In this document: piece after piece, positions 22,980-33,248 of the stretch | How positions within the stretch are numbered: the stretch's first letter is position 1 | Layout of the letters: every line of letters starts with the position of its first letter | Origin: Manihot esculenta | Lineage: Eukaryota > Streptophyta > Magnoliopsida > Malpighiales > Euphorbiaceae | DNA length: 64,000 nucleotides | Assembly (NCBI RefSeq): GCF_001659605.2 | Contig: NC_035171.2 | Location: forward strand, 31,613,325 to 31,677,324 | Reading direction: 5' to 3' | Translations under genes and position numbers: made by a program | Notes under the pieces: model-generated | Told to the model about the DNA's origin: nothing | The model's input: only the letters and a program-made list of their open reading frames with translations | The model's database searches: none

Positions 22980-24714
22980 TATCAGGCCCAAGCCTAGCCC
23001 ATAAAAAAATAAAAAAATAAAAAAAAAAAGAAAAAGAAAAGAGCTTTTAAGCTGTGGTTTCGGGAATGTCCCGAAACATTCCCGAAACCACAGTTTCTTC
23101 CCCCCCTTGCGAAACAGAGCTTCTGCTCTGGTTTGATAAAAAAAAAAAAATTCCTCTTTTAAATCTAAATCTCTTCCTCCTCAACCCAATCAACCCATAA
23201 ACTTCTAAGATCCTTCAGCTAGATCCTGATTAAACCTATATTCTGCTTAAAAATTCAATAATTTCTGCCAGAGGCTCCAAAATTTGGGTAGGTGAGTTTT
23301 ATCGCTTTTATTCAATTTTACGATATAATTTATTTTCTTTACCTTTTAATAGTGATTTTTGTGATTTGAGGATAAAAATGGATTATGTTTTAGTTAGATC
23401 CAATCAATGGGGTTTTATATTTATTTTTGGACTTAATGATTTTTATAGGTTGATTTAAATAATATTTACAGCTTATTGAGTATTTTTGTTGAGTTTGGGT
23501 ATTTTTGGGAGGACTAACTATGCCGAAATATTGCCGAAATTGTTTTAAAATATATATATATATAAATGTATTTAAAATTTCGTATTTTTATATTATTGTT
23601 CTAGAGCATTTTTTATTATTATTTGATATATTATTTTATTTTCTTTTTAATTCTAGGAGAGGATCCAGCTTCCAGGATAGATACTAGGGGTCCTCCTGCG
23701 ACCTAAGTCTTTTGTCCTAAGTATTCTGGTGAGTGGATAAATATATAACATTGATATTTTTCTTAAATGTATTTATATGTGTATAGGTTATTTTGTTTAT
23801 TTAAAATGGGAAAGGATAAAGTTACTTTATATTTCTTGAATCAATGACAATTCAATTTAAAGCACAGCTGAATAAATAGCCGATTACACTCTGTATATGC
23901 ACCGAACAGATAACACCTTAATGACAGGTGATTTATTTTCAGCATGATATATATTTATACTGTCTTTGGGACAGCGCTTGATATACAGATAGCCTTTGGG
24001 GCGTATGTCAGGTGGTCACCCTTTGGGGGTAGCTCTGCACATGTGTATGACCAGTATTTTATTTGCTCTTGGGCCAAACTTGTCATTATAGAGCCTAAGA
24101 TGCCAGCATTGCTCTCAGGCTGTTATTATGTTATTACACCTGAGATGCCAGCATTATCTGCAGGGAACATATTATGAGTGTATGCGGATTGTATTTTTCA
24201 CAGTTTATGTTAAATTGATGGAATTAAATTATATTTATTCAGCTGACTTATTTTAGCTAAATATTTGGTACTATTAAGTACCTAAACTTATCTTTTCCCC
24301 TTTGTTATTTATTTATCCGCTCACTGAGTAGTTTGTACTCACCCCTTATATTTCTTTTAATCTTTCAGTTCCTTTTGGGTGATCCGCTCAGCAGTCCTCA
24401 TTTCCTAGTTTGTCATTCCTTCCACATCGTCCACTCAGAGTTTAGAGGAGGTCGGACCAATCCTAGGCCTTTTGTCGTTTCTTTTTTGTACTTTTGATAT
24501 ATCATGTATAGATTGTACAGCCCAGTGAAGAATGTATTTTGTTTATTGTAAATATATGAGGGATTGACAGGTCCAACTATCAGTTTTTCTCTTATATGTT
24601 TTATAATTTGGAATTATAGCAGGTTACATGTTTTTATATGTATAAATATCAGGGGAAGTTCTGTCAGTTTTTCGGGTCATATCAGTCTCTACAGTTTGGG
24701 GATTGGGTGTGACA
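22980..24714 (+). repeat. Gypsy 3' LTR
   Basis: Same ends (TATCAGG..GTGTGACA) and same palindrome (23052-23093) as the 5' LTR. About seven substitutions seen by eye (for example CCCAGCCC/CCTAGCCC, ATCCCTTTT/ATCGCTTTT, CTTGATG/CTTAATG) plus A/T-run length changes. Confidence 0.94.
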
Positions 24715-24719
24715 ATTTA
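24715..24719 (+). repeat. Gypsy target-site duplication, right (ATTTA)
   Basis: Matches 16209-16213. The intergenic sequence resumes (ATTAAGTTG) exactly as at the empty sites. Confidence 0.95.
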
Positions 24720-26359
24720 ATTAAGTTGTTTTATTTTTCTTTAAATCAAATTAAAATTTGATGTATGTCACTTTTTTTTGCATGAAATCGTTGAATTGAA
24801 ATCAATATTTAAGAATTTTAGAATATGGGCGTAAATCTCTAATTTCATCTTTCACGTTGACCTTAAATTGACCACCATGTATTACATTATTTATTTAAAT
24901 TGAGTAGTAGCTTTTTATGATACAATATTTAAATTTATCTCGTACTTTTTTTAATGTTGTTTGTTATAAAATTGACAAAATAAAATAAGATAGAGTTTAA
25001 TTTTTAAAATTTAATAAATGCTCACCTGAAAACATTCTACATATTAGTATATTGACTAATATTATTATTAATAAAATATTGTTTACTATAAAATTGACGA
25101 AAATGTTTTTTATAAACTAATAAATCAATAAATTGAGTTATTTTTAACTACATTTGATGGGAAGTATATATTTGGATCCAATTTATTATAGATTAATAAA
25201 TTTTTAAAATTATAAATAATAAATTATATTATAAAATAATAAATAAAATTCACTTTAATATCTTTTTTTTTTTTTTTTGAAATAGGAGTTGGGGGAGTAG
25301 AACCTTAGACCTCTCAAGTCTATTAGGATGCATTTTCCACCAAGCTAAGCCTTGGAGTGCCTTTAATATCTATTAACTTCATAATAAATCTAATTCACTT
25401 AAAAATTTATCCTTTTAATTTTTCCATTTTGATTCAACTTGTGCACCACTAATCTATCCAAACCGGATTTTGATGAGTCAACTTTTAAAACTAAAATGGT
25501 TTTTAATAAATATATTTAAAACTAAATTTATGAGAGAAACATTTACAAACATCAATAAAATGTGTAATATAACTATTTTATATTTAATTTAATTATTTAT
25601 TTTTAAAGTATAAACAATGATGTGATTTAACAAATGATATAAAATGAATTTCATTGTTCATCTCTCTAAAATAATAATGAAAGAACATTCACGAAAAACC
25701 ACCCTATGCAAAATCGGTTAATATTTTTAATAATTGAACTCGTTCAAATACGATGAAAATTTATATTAAATTATTTAAATTCATTCTAAAATAAATTATT
25801 ATGACTCAAACTAATACTATATTTATATAATTTTAATTAATAATTTATAAATAAAATTTTTTAATTAATAATTTTAATTTTAAAACTTAATATTTCATAA
25901 AATATTTATAATATAATTTTAAATGAAAACATATAAAAATTTATAAATATTATTATAAAATATATATTTTAATTAAATTAATTATTTATATAAATAAATT
26001 TAGATAATGATTATTCAATATGAAAAATCCAAATCCAAGCAAGTCTACCATGAATTTAAATCAAAACTATTTTAAATCTAATTATATATTTTATTCAAAT
26101 TCATTGTAATAAAATTTCATCAAATTAAATATTCAAAAATATTTTATTTATTCAAATCTCTAATTTATATCGTTTCATAAGATATTTAGCTATCAATTGT
26201 ATTAAAAAAATAAAAATAGTTAGGGAATATATTTTTTTAACTTATAAAAAAATTAATTATTATGTAATTATACTTTAATTCTTAATACATTAGGGACAAA
26301 CCCAAATTGGCCACCCATGCATGAGTCCCACAGAATCACGTGCATGCATCGTCTCAAAC
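24720..26359. other. AT-rich intergenic DNA with SINE
   Basis: No gene seen. It is nearly identical to 41304-42945 and, up to its internal end, to 62272-63440. It contains a tRNA-derived SINE at 25264-25360. The right edge is the native 5' flank of the beta VAPYRIN-like copy. Confidence 0.7.
25264..25360 (-). mobile_element. tRNA-derived SINE (copy 1)
   Basis: Read on the minus strand: a short body with pol III-like boxes, an A-box-like TAGCTTGGTGG (TAGCCTGGTGG in the sister copies) and a B-box-like GGTTCTACTCC, ending in a poly-A tail (T run on +). It is flanked by the 11-bp direct repeat CTTTAATATCT at 25253-25263 and 25361-25371, the signature of LINE-type retroposition. Copies at 41846-41940 and 62813-62910 sit at the same site, so the insertion predates the duplication. 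Confidence 0.8.
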
Positions 26360-27397
26360 ACTAATATCTTTCCTCTTCATTAATCATCACAACATACAGG
26401 CCATTTCCCCATTTCTGACTTCTCTATCTCCATTAATGGAGAGGCCGCTCATCGAAGTATCAGACTCAGAGGTTCGTCTAGACTTTATGCTCAATTCCAA
26501 ATGCCGAGCCAACGTCCGCCTCAGGTCTCTCTCCGCCACTACCCCAATAGCATTCAAGGTCCAAACTTCATCGCCGCACAAGTTCCTGGTTAATCCACCA
26601 ACTGGGCTTATCCCTCCTTCATCCTCTACCATCTTTCAAATCATACTCAGACCACAAACCCATCTCCCATCCTCTTTCCCTCGTTCTCCCTCCGACCGTT
26701 TCCTCCAAATTCATCCGATTTGACTAACCCCGATTCTCTCAACTCATGGTTCTCTTCCCTTCCTCTCTGGTCAACTCAAGATTTTAAGCTCAAGGTTGCC
26801 TTCGTCGGTCCATTTCTTCTCCGGCACGCTGTCAGCAGTGGGGATGTTAACTCTGTGAAGAATATAATAAAGAGGCAAAGGTCGATACTTTCTGAGTTGT
26901 CACCGAGAGAGGCTGAGTCGCTCCTTCGAGTTGCTACTGAGTTGGCTGACCCTGAGGGTATGGTGAACTTACTGCTTGAAGCTGGGTTGAAGATTGACGC
27001 ACGGGCGAAAGCGGATGATGTGGGCTTTCATCAAATGGACGCAAAGTGGCAATCCAAAGGCTGGAGCGAGCTGCACGTGGCAATAGCATTTGATCGGACG
27101 GACGAAGTTTTGGATTCATTGGATAGTTTTGGGCCATTGGATTTGAGAGATAAAGAAGGAAGGACACCGTTGCATTTGGCGGCAGGTAGAGGGAATATCA
27201 AGTGCGCTAGGGTGTTGGTGGAATCCGGTGCAGATAAGGATGCTAAGAGCAAAGATGGCAGGACTGCACTGTATAGAGCAGCGGCAAATGGTGACCATAA
27301 GATGGTAGAGATGCTAATTGAGATGGGTTCTGACCCACAATCGCAGATAGTCATGGCCGTTCAGCTTTTGATGTTTCTCGGGACAAGGGACATGTAA
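26360..27397 (+). pseudogene. VAPYRIN-like (MSP + ankyrin) pseudogene, copy 2 (beta)
   Basis: The MSP part begins at ATG 26436 (MERPLIEVSDSEVRLDF) and its frame ends at 26723. The ankyrin part is open in the next frame, 26720-27397. The same one-base frameshift joins the two parts as in the other copies. A second lesion is a C lost near 27333 (GACCCACAATC versus GACCCCACAATC in copy 1), which turns TIADNHGRSAFDVARDKGH into an out-of-frame tail ending in stop. The 3' ankyrin segment of copy 1 is absent. Residues differing from copy 1 (MDAKW, GWSELHVAIAF) look closer to the family sequence. It keeps a non-satellite 5' flank. The glutaredoxin-like gene follows convergently about 600 bp downstream. 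Confidence 0.82.
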
Positions 27398-28003
27398 GGA
27401 TAGTCACAAACTAGAGAATCCAGCTTGAAATAATTCAGACTACATTATTAAGAACCTTTCTTTTTTAAGAACCTTTCTTTATTGACTTGATTATTCCAAT
27501 TTCTGATGATGGAGACACTGGGTTTTGGTACAGAATAAAAAATGAAATAGTGTGCTGGAAGGCGTGTTGAGTTTCTATGATATTCAAAAGTAATTATACA
27601 ACTAAAATTGTCAAGATTAACATGATTTCCTAAATAAACCTAACTTTTATTTTTAACAGTGGCCCACAAATTCAATTAACATGCCATAAATAGTATCAAA
27701 GGGACTTGTTAGAAAAATAATAAATAATAAATAAAAATCAACAAGTAAAGATTTACAAGTTTCACAAATAATTCATAAACCATCAAACACTTACTGCTAA
27801 GTATATAAACATCTGTGCCAAAAAAAAAAGTCTATAAACATCTAATCAAACAAATCCCATCAAATATAAGAACCCAAATAGGAAGGTCCCCACTTTCCTG
27901 TATTCTATTTTTTTCTAAAATAGAAAATAAGCAAAAGAAAAAACAGCTACTACTTCCATTCTAATATTATTTTATTTCTATATTTTCTATTGTGGATAGA
28001 GGG
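27398..28003. other. spacer between convergent VAPYRIN-like copy 2 and glutaredoxin gene
   Basis: No gene seen. It should hold the 3' ends of both flanking genes. A local duplication, AAGAACCTTTCTTT, is seen near 27450-27480. From about 27690 it is homologous to 13890-14180 in the alpha module. Confidence 0.65.
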
Positions 28004-28732
28004 CTAAGTTGACATTCGCCGCCGGTTCACGGGATAACATAGGCCGCACTTAACCAGACCGTTTACATTGCACGATGTGCAGGTCGTAAACCCATGCTTC
28101 TCAGAGTAGATCTTATGGCTGCCATTGCACTGTGCGCAAAGAACATGTCTCAGCTCTCCACAAACATCACAGAAACTATTGTTTCCTACAAAGGGTAACC
28201 TACCAATCAGCTTACTCAACTCACCACTCTCATTCATCTCCTTGATCTCCTCGGCCCCACCAACATACTTTCCACCTAAGAAAACTGCAGGTAACCTAAC
28301 CTTTTTAGAACATGTGATCATCTGTATCTCGTCGAGATACCCGGCATCCATGGACAAATCTCGCTCGTCAATTGGGATGCGAAATCCACGGAGGATTGAT
28401 CTGACGGTTCTGCAATCTTCGAATGTTTTGCGGACAATGCCGAGGCTGGTAAAGTAGAGGATGATCTCGTGGTCATCCTGGTTAGGAGGTGGTGAAATTA
28501 TGAATGTTTTAGAGTGGTTGCCGTGGTGGCCATGGAGTGGGGAGGCGCGGTGGAAAATGGAGGGTCTTCTGGGGGTTTGGGGTTGGGATTTAGATCCATT
28601 TTGTTCTTCTAAGAGAATGGCATTGATATCTTTGAAAGATGAGCAGGAGAAGTACCTTGGTGAAGGTGGCTCCTGCGGCTGTCTTGGGGAGGTGTGAGCC
28701 CTACTTGGTGATCTCAGCCACTCTAGCCACAT
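28004..28732 (-). CDS. glutaredoxin-domain protein with C-terminal CxxC zinc-like module (beta 1)
   Basis: An intronless, intact 242-codon gene of the plant glutaredoxin-like family that includes At5g39865-type proteins. A variable serine/proline-rich N terminus (MWLEWLRSPSRAHTSP) is followed by a glutaredoxin fold (EIILYFTSLGIVRKTFEDC, VRLPAVFLGGKYVGGAEEIK, residues about 95-190) and a C-terminal module with four cysteine pairs (CDVCG, CAQCNG, CTSCNV, CGLCYP). The usual CPYC redox pair is replaced (SLGIV), as in this class, so a redox enzyme role is uncertain and iron-sulfur or zinc binding or protein interaction is more likely. I chose ATG 28732 because it is conserved in the paralogue at 45312. 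An upstream ATG at 28765 reads through a variable CT repeat. The family and length fit well. The gene differs from its paralogue by SKLIGR versus SKLIGG. Confidence 0.88.
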   Translation of the reverse strand: MWLEWLRSPSRAHTSPRQPQEPPSPRYFSCSSFKDINAILLEEQNGSKSQPQTPRRPSIFHRASPLHGHHGNHSKTFIISPPPNQDDHEIILYFTSLGIVRKTFEDCRTVRSILRGFRIPIDERDLSMDAGYLDEIQMITCSKKVRLPAVFLGGKYVGGAEEIKEMNESGELSKLIGRLPFVGNNSFCDVCGELRHVLCAQCNGSHKIYSEKHGFTTCTSCNVNGLVKCGLCYPVNRRRMST

Positions 28733-28752
28733 TAGAGAGAGAGAGAGAGAGA
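28733..28752. repeat. GA/CT microsatellite in glutaredoxin 5' leader
   Basis: A short CT run (minus sense) just upstream of the start codon. Its length differs at 45313-45334 and in the alpha remnants, and this changes the frame of the upstream ATG. Confidence 0.8.
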
Positions 28753-28779
28753 ATGGAAGAGACATGATACTAGTTAGGA

Positions 28780-28790
28780 TTATAAAGTAG
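28780..28790 (-). promoter_or_regulatory. possible TATA box of glutaredoxin gene
   Basis: Minus-strand CTTTATAATC lies about 50 bases upstream of the chosen start. The alpha remnants have TTTGTAACC at the same place, so the motif is changed there. Weak evidence. Confidence 0.3.
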
Positions 28791-28894
28791 GACTGGACTA
28801 GGCCTTTGATGCTATGAAAGAAAAGGATTCTATAACTGTAACAATGGAGTGTCTGATCAAAAATCTTCGGAGGTCTTTAAAAATATTAGATATT

Positions 28895-29029
28895 CTTAAT
28901 ATTTATTCTAAATTTGGATTTAGTAAGAAGGAAAGTAATTATATATATAGTCAAGTTTGCTTGGAAAGATTTGAAGTTATGGTAATTAATTATTTATGGG
29001 TTTTTAATGTTAATATTTGCAAAAACGAT
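28895..29029. repeat. 210-bp satellite, partial unit left of solo LTR 1
   Basis: The first half of one unit, cut at ACGAT by the solo LTR and continued on its other side at 30842. Confidence 0.88.
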
Positions 29030-30841
29030 TGATAGAGCATATTTTAGTCCATTTTATCATTATGTTCTTGATGTTTATTTACATCTTTTCTGCTTAATTT
29101 TGTGGGTTTAATTATGTTTTGCAGATATTAGGTGTAAAGAGACAATCTGGAGAAAATGCTCTTAAAACTGCCAAAAAGTGCCAAATAAGGAAAGTTTTCA
29201 GAAAAGGAAGGTTTTCAAATGAGGAAAGTGCAGAAGCAAAAGCAAACAAGGAAAACTCACTCAGAAGATTATTTGAAATTCAAATCGCAGATCTTTCTTT
29301 CCTTGTTCAAAAATGTGCACACACTGCTGTAGTTATATCTTCTTATTTAGGCAGCAAGATCTCAAAGAGATACTCTTCCTCTTCTGCATTCAATATTCAA
29401 ATTTCAAAAGAGGCTCCACCTAAAAAGAAATGTATGGACAAGCATATCTTCCCCTTTGAAGATCAAAATTCGTGCATCCTTCCTATTCAGAAACAATATG
29501 CACGCTTTCCTCTTCTGAGAGCCATCTGCGCGCCACCTTCCTTTTCTGCAACAACTTGGGCAGCAAGTTGCACATGGGCAGCATCTTGGGCAGCCTCTAC
29601 ACTAATTAGGAAGTAAGGTCAGCATCTAAACTTATTTAGGAAGCACAATCTGCGCCTCTTTCCCTTTCTGAGACCAAACCGCGAGCACCAACTTCTTTCC
29701 GCAAAGCATTCGCGCGCAGCCTTCCTTCTGAAGCCGAAAAACGCGATTCTTTCCTTTTCAGACATAACTTGGGTAGAAAATACCTCTTGGGCAGTAAGTA
29801 TGACCTAGGGCAACACTTTTCAACTATAAAAAGCCACATAAGGAGCCTCTACATGGTCCTTAAACCCTCCTTGGGAGACACCTACGAAATTCACATCTCT
29901 TCTTCTACCTTTCTTCTTTTATTTTATTTTTAGTTTTGTTTCAGCCATGAGAGGCTGAAATCTTTAATTCTAGTTGAGGATTGGTTGAAACTAAGGTTGT
30001 TTAATGGGTTGTGAGATCTGAACATAAATTATTGTCTTTGGTTTTGTTCAATATTTATGCAATTGATGCTTTAATTATATGATTACTTTGTTGTTTTGAT
30101 CAAATTGGCCACTTGATTTTAATTGCAAAGTTAATTGATTGTTAGTTGGGATTATTTTTAGTCCGTAATTGCTGGAAATATTCTGACCTTAGAACACTTG
30201 GGATAAAACCCAAGAAAATTGCATGATCTAGCATTATCTCCATACGTTTGGGTAGCTAGGATTGGATCTCTCTATTTCTTTATGCAATTGACAATTGTTT
30301 TGATGCCTATGGCCCAAAGACGTTCCTTGGCAATTTGTTAATTAGTAATTAATTAGAGGACGTTCCCTAATTAATTTAATCATAAGGAGAGACATGGTGG
30401 TGAGAAGCGTCTTCCACCCCCATAACTAATCTATTGAACTAATCAAGATAATCTAAGTTTCAATGATCAACCCAAACAACCAAAGTGGATCCATATCTTC
30501 AACTAGGCTTTTCTCATATTGATTTCCTCTTTTATTTTAACTATTTGCTTTCTATTATTACTCTCATTATTAGTTACTACAATCAATCTCAAACCCCCCC
30601 ATTTTACTTTTATTGCAATTTATTTTTATTCTGCTTCCAGTTTATCTCATTTGATCCCACTTTCAGTCTTTTATCTCATTTTTAATTTATTATTGTTTCA
30701 GTTCATTTTATTGGTCTTGTTGAGAAAAATAAATAGGTAATCAATTCTCTGTGGATTCGATCCTTTAACCACTATCTGCAGTTGTAAAATTGTTGATAAC
30801 CAGGAAGGTTATTTTTGACCGGCTTCGACAACCGCGAGTCA
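29030..30841 (+). mobile_element. solo LTR 1 (unknown LTR retrotransposon)
   Basis: A 1,812-bp sequence starting TGATAGAGC and ending GCGAGTCA (TG..CA), flanked by the 5-bp duplication ACGAT (29025-29029 and 30842-30846) inside a satellite unit. It has no coding domains, only a TATA-like ACTATAAAAAG near 29823 followed by a pyrimidine-rich stretch. Together these indicate a solo LTR left by recombination between the two LTRs of a larger element. Open frames within (29119-29616 +, 29636-29839 -) match nothing I know and are probably accidental. The parent family cannot be told without its interior. Confidence 0.82.
29823..29833 (+). promoter_or_regulatory. TATA-like motif of solo LTR
   Basis: ACTATAAAAAG followed after some 40 bases by a C/T-rich region, in the layout of an LTR promoter. 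It is identical in the two other solo LTR copies. Confidence 0.45.
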
Positions 30842-32805
30842 ACGATGGAGCCAATTTGGAAAAAATAGCAATGCAGCACATGATAATATTTTTAATTCCT
30901 TGGTTTCGGGGATGTTTACAGATGAAATAATTATTCTAAATTAGGATTTAGTAAGAAAGAAAGAAATTATATATATAGTCAAGTTTACTGGGAAAGGTTT
31001 GAAGTTATGGTAATTAATTATTTATGGGTTTTTAATATTAATATTTGCAAAAAAAGATGGAGTCAATCGGGAAAAAATGGCAATGCAGCACATGGTAATA
31101 TTTTTAATTTCTTGGTTTCGGAATGTTCAGAGATGAAATATTTATTCTAAATTAAGATTTAATATGAAGGAAAATAATTATATATATAGTCAAGTTTGCT
31201 TGGAAAGATTTGAAGTTATGGTAATTAATTATTTATGGGTTTTTAATATTAATATTTGCAAAAATGATGGAGCCAATCGGGAAAAAATGGCAATGCAGCA
31301 CATGGTAATATTTTTAATTTCTTGGTTTCGGGATGTTCAGAGATGAAATATTTATTCTAAATTAAGATTTAATATGAAGGAAAGTAATTATATATATAGT
31401 CAAGTTTGCTTGGAAAGATTTGAAGTTATGGTAATTAATTATTTATGGGTTTTTAATATTAATATTTGCAAAAAAAGATGGAGCCAATCGGGAAAAAAAT
31501 GGCAATGCAGCACATGGTAATATTTTTAATTTCTTGGTTTCGGGATGTTCAGAGATGAAATATTTATTCTAAATTAAGATTTAATATGAAGGAAAGTAAT
31601 TATATATATAGTCAAGTTTGCTTGGAAAGATTTGAAGTTATGGTAATTAATTATTTATGGGTTTTTAATATTAATATTTGCAAAAACGATGGAGCCAATC
31701 GGGAAAAAATGGCAATGCAGCACATGGTAATATTTTTAATTTCTTGGTTTCAAGATGTTCAGAGATGAAATATTTATTCTAAATTAAGATTTAATATGAA
31801 GGAAAGTAATTATATATATAGTCAAGTTTGCTTGGAAAGATTTGAAGTTATGGTAATTAATTATTTATGGGTTTTTAATATTAATATTTGCAAAAACGAT
31901 GGAGCCAATCGGGAAAAAATGGCAATGCAGCACATGGTAATATTTTTAATTTCTTGGTTTCGGGATGTTCAGAGATGAAATATTTATTCTAAATTAAGAT
32001 TTAATATGAAGGAAAGTAATTATATATATAGTCAAGTGTGCTTGGAAAGATTTGAAGTTATGGTAATTAATTATTTATGGGTTTTTAATATTAATATTTG
32101 TAAAAACGATGGAGCCAATTGGGAAAAAATAGCAATGCAGCACATGGTAATATTTTTAATTCCTTGGTTTCGGGGATGTTCAGAGATGAAATATTTATTA
32201 TAAATTAGGATTTAGTAAGAAAGAAAGTAATTATATATATAGTCAAGTTTACTTGGAAAGATTTGAAGTTATGGTAATTAATTATTTATGGTTTTTAATA
32301 TTAATATTTGCAAAAAAAGATGGAGCCAATCGGAAAAAAATGGCAATGCAGCACATGGTAATATTTTTAATTTCTTGGTTTCAGGATGTTCTGAGATGGA
32401 ATATTTATTCTAAATTAAGATTTAATATGAAGGAAAGTAATTATATATATAGTCTAGTTTACTTGAAAAGATTTGAAGTTATGGTAATTAATTATTTATG
32501 GGTTTTTAATATTAATATTTGCAAAAAAAGATAGAGGCAATCGGGAAATAATGGCAATCCAGTAAATGGTAATATTTTTAATTTCTTTAGTTTCGAAATA
32601 TTCAGAGATGAAATATTTATTCTAAATTAAGATTTAATATGAAGGAAAGTAATTATATATATAATCAAGTTTTCTTGGAAAAATTTGAAGTTATGATAAT
32701 TAATTATTTATGGATTTTTAATATTAATATTTAAAAAAAAATGGAGTCAATTGGAAAAAAAAATGGCAATGCAGTGCATGGTAATATTTTTAATTGCTTA
32801 ATTTC
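30842..32805. repeat. 210-bp satellite, array 3
   Basis: About nine units; ORF-bearing units at 31586, 31796 and 32006 are exactly 210 bp apart. The array is collinear with 47423-49112 and 50924-52885, with the same unit-specific variants in the same order. It therefore spread by segmental duplication rather than by independent homogenisation. Confidence 0.92.
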
Positions 32806-33248
32806 GGGGAATGTCTTTCCTCTTTATCAATCATCACAACATAAAGGCCATTTCCCCATTTGTGACTTCTCTATCTCCATTAATGGAGAGGCCGCTTATC
32901 GTAGTATCAGACTCAGAGGTTCGTCTAGACTTTATGCTCAATTCCAAATGCCGAGCCAACGTCCGCCTCAGGTCTCTTTCCGCCACTACCCCAATAGCAT
33001 TCAAGGTCCAAACTTCATCGCCGCACAAGTTCCTTGTTAATCCACCAACTGGGCTTATCCCTCCTTCATCCTCTACCATCTTTCAAATCATACTCAGACC
33101 ACAAACCCATCTCCCATCCTCTTTGCCTCGTTCTCCCTTCGACCGTTTCCTCCCAATTCATCCGATTTGACTAACCCCGATTCTCTCAACTCATGGTTCT
33201 CTTCCCTTCCTCTCTGGTCAACTCAAGATTTTAAGCTCAAGGTTGCCT
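32806..33248 (+). pseudogene. VAPYRIN-like remnant, copy 3 (alpha), MSP only
   Basis: Keeps the MSP part from ATG 32883 and the first codons of the ankyrin part (LTNPDSLNSWFSS, LKVA). It then jumps at GGTTGCC/TGTTGGAAAG to downstream intergenic DNA. Relative to copy 1 about 1.98 kb (2313-4294) is deleted, with CCT as 3-bp microhomology at the break. All ankyrin repeats are gone. Like copy 1 it abuts satellite on its 5' side. Confidence 0.85.

Larger units (their letters stand above)
16214..24714 (+). mobile_element. Ty3/Gypsy chromovirus (Tekay/Del-like), nearly complete
   Basis: An 8,501-bp element with LTRs of 1,729 and 1,735 bp, target duplication ATTTA, an initiator-Met primer site, gag-pol in Gypsy order (RT-RNase H-integrase) and a C-terminal chromodomain-like segment that marks plant chromoviruses. 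The LTRs differ by only a handful of substitutions by eye plus length changes in A/T runs, so the insertion is young. It is present in the first unit only. One Trp-to-stop change in gag-pol makes it non-autonomous. Confidence 0.95.

Noticed and set aside
25264..25360. A tRNA gene
   Set aside because: A and B boxes are present on the minus strand, but there is no cloverleaf or acceptor pairing, and poly-A plus target duplications indicate a SINE.
28125..28697. Plus-strand frames of 110 and 78 codons at the glutaredoxin gene
   Set aside because: Antisense shadows of the intact minus-strand gene, which has clear glutaredoxin and cysteine-pair motifs.
29119..29839. 165-codon (+) and 67-codon (-) open frames inside the solo LTR
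   Set aside because: They lie within an LTR, have no recognisable domain and recur only as copies of that LTR.
30485..30740. Hydrophobic 66-84 codon frames in the solo LTRs
   Set aside because: T-rich LTR sequence gives runs of Phe, Leu and Ser. The frame length changes with a C-run difference between copies.
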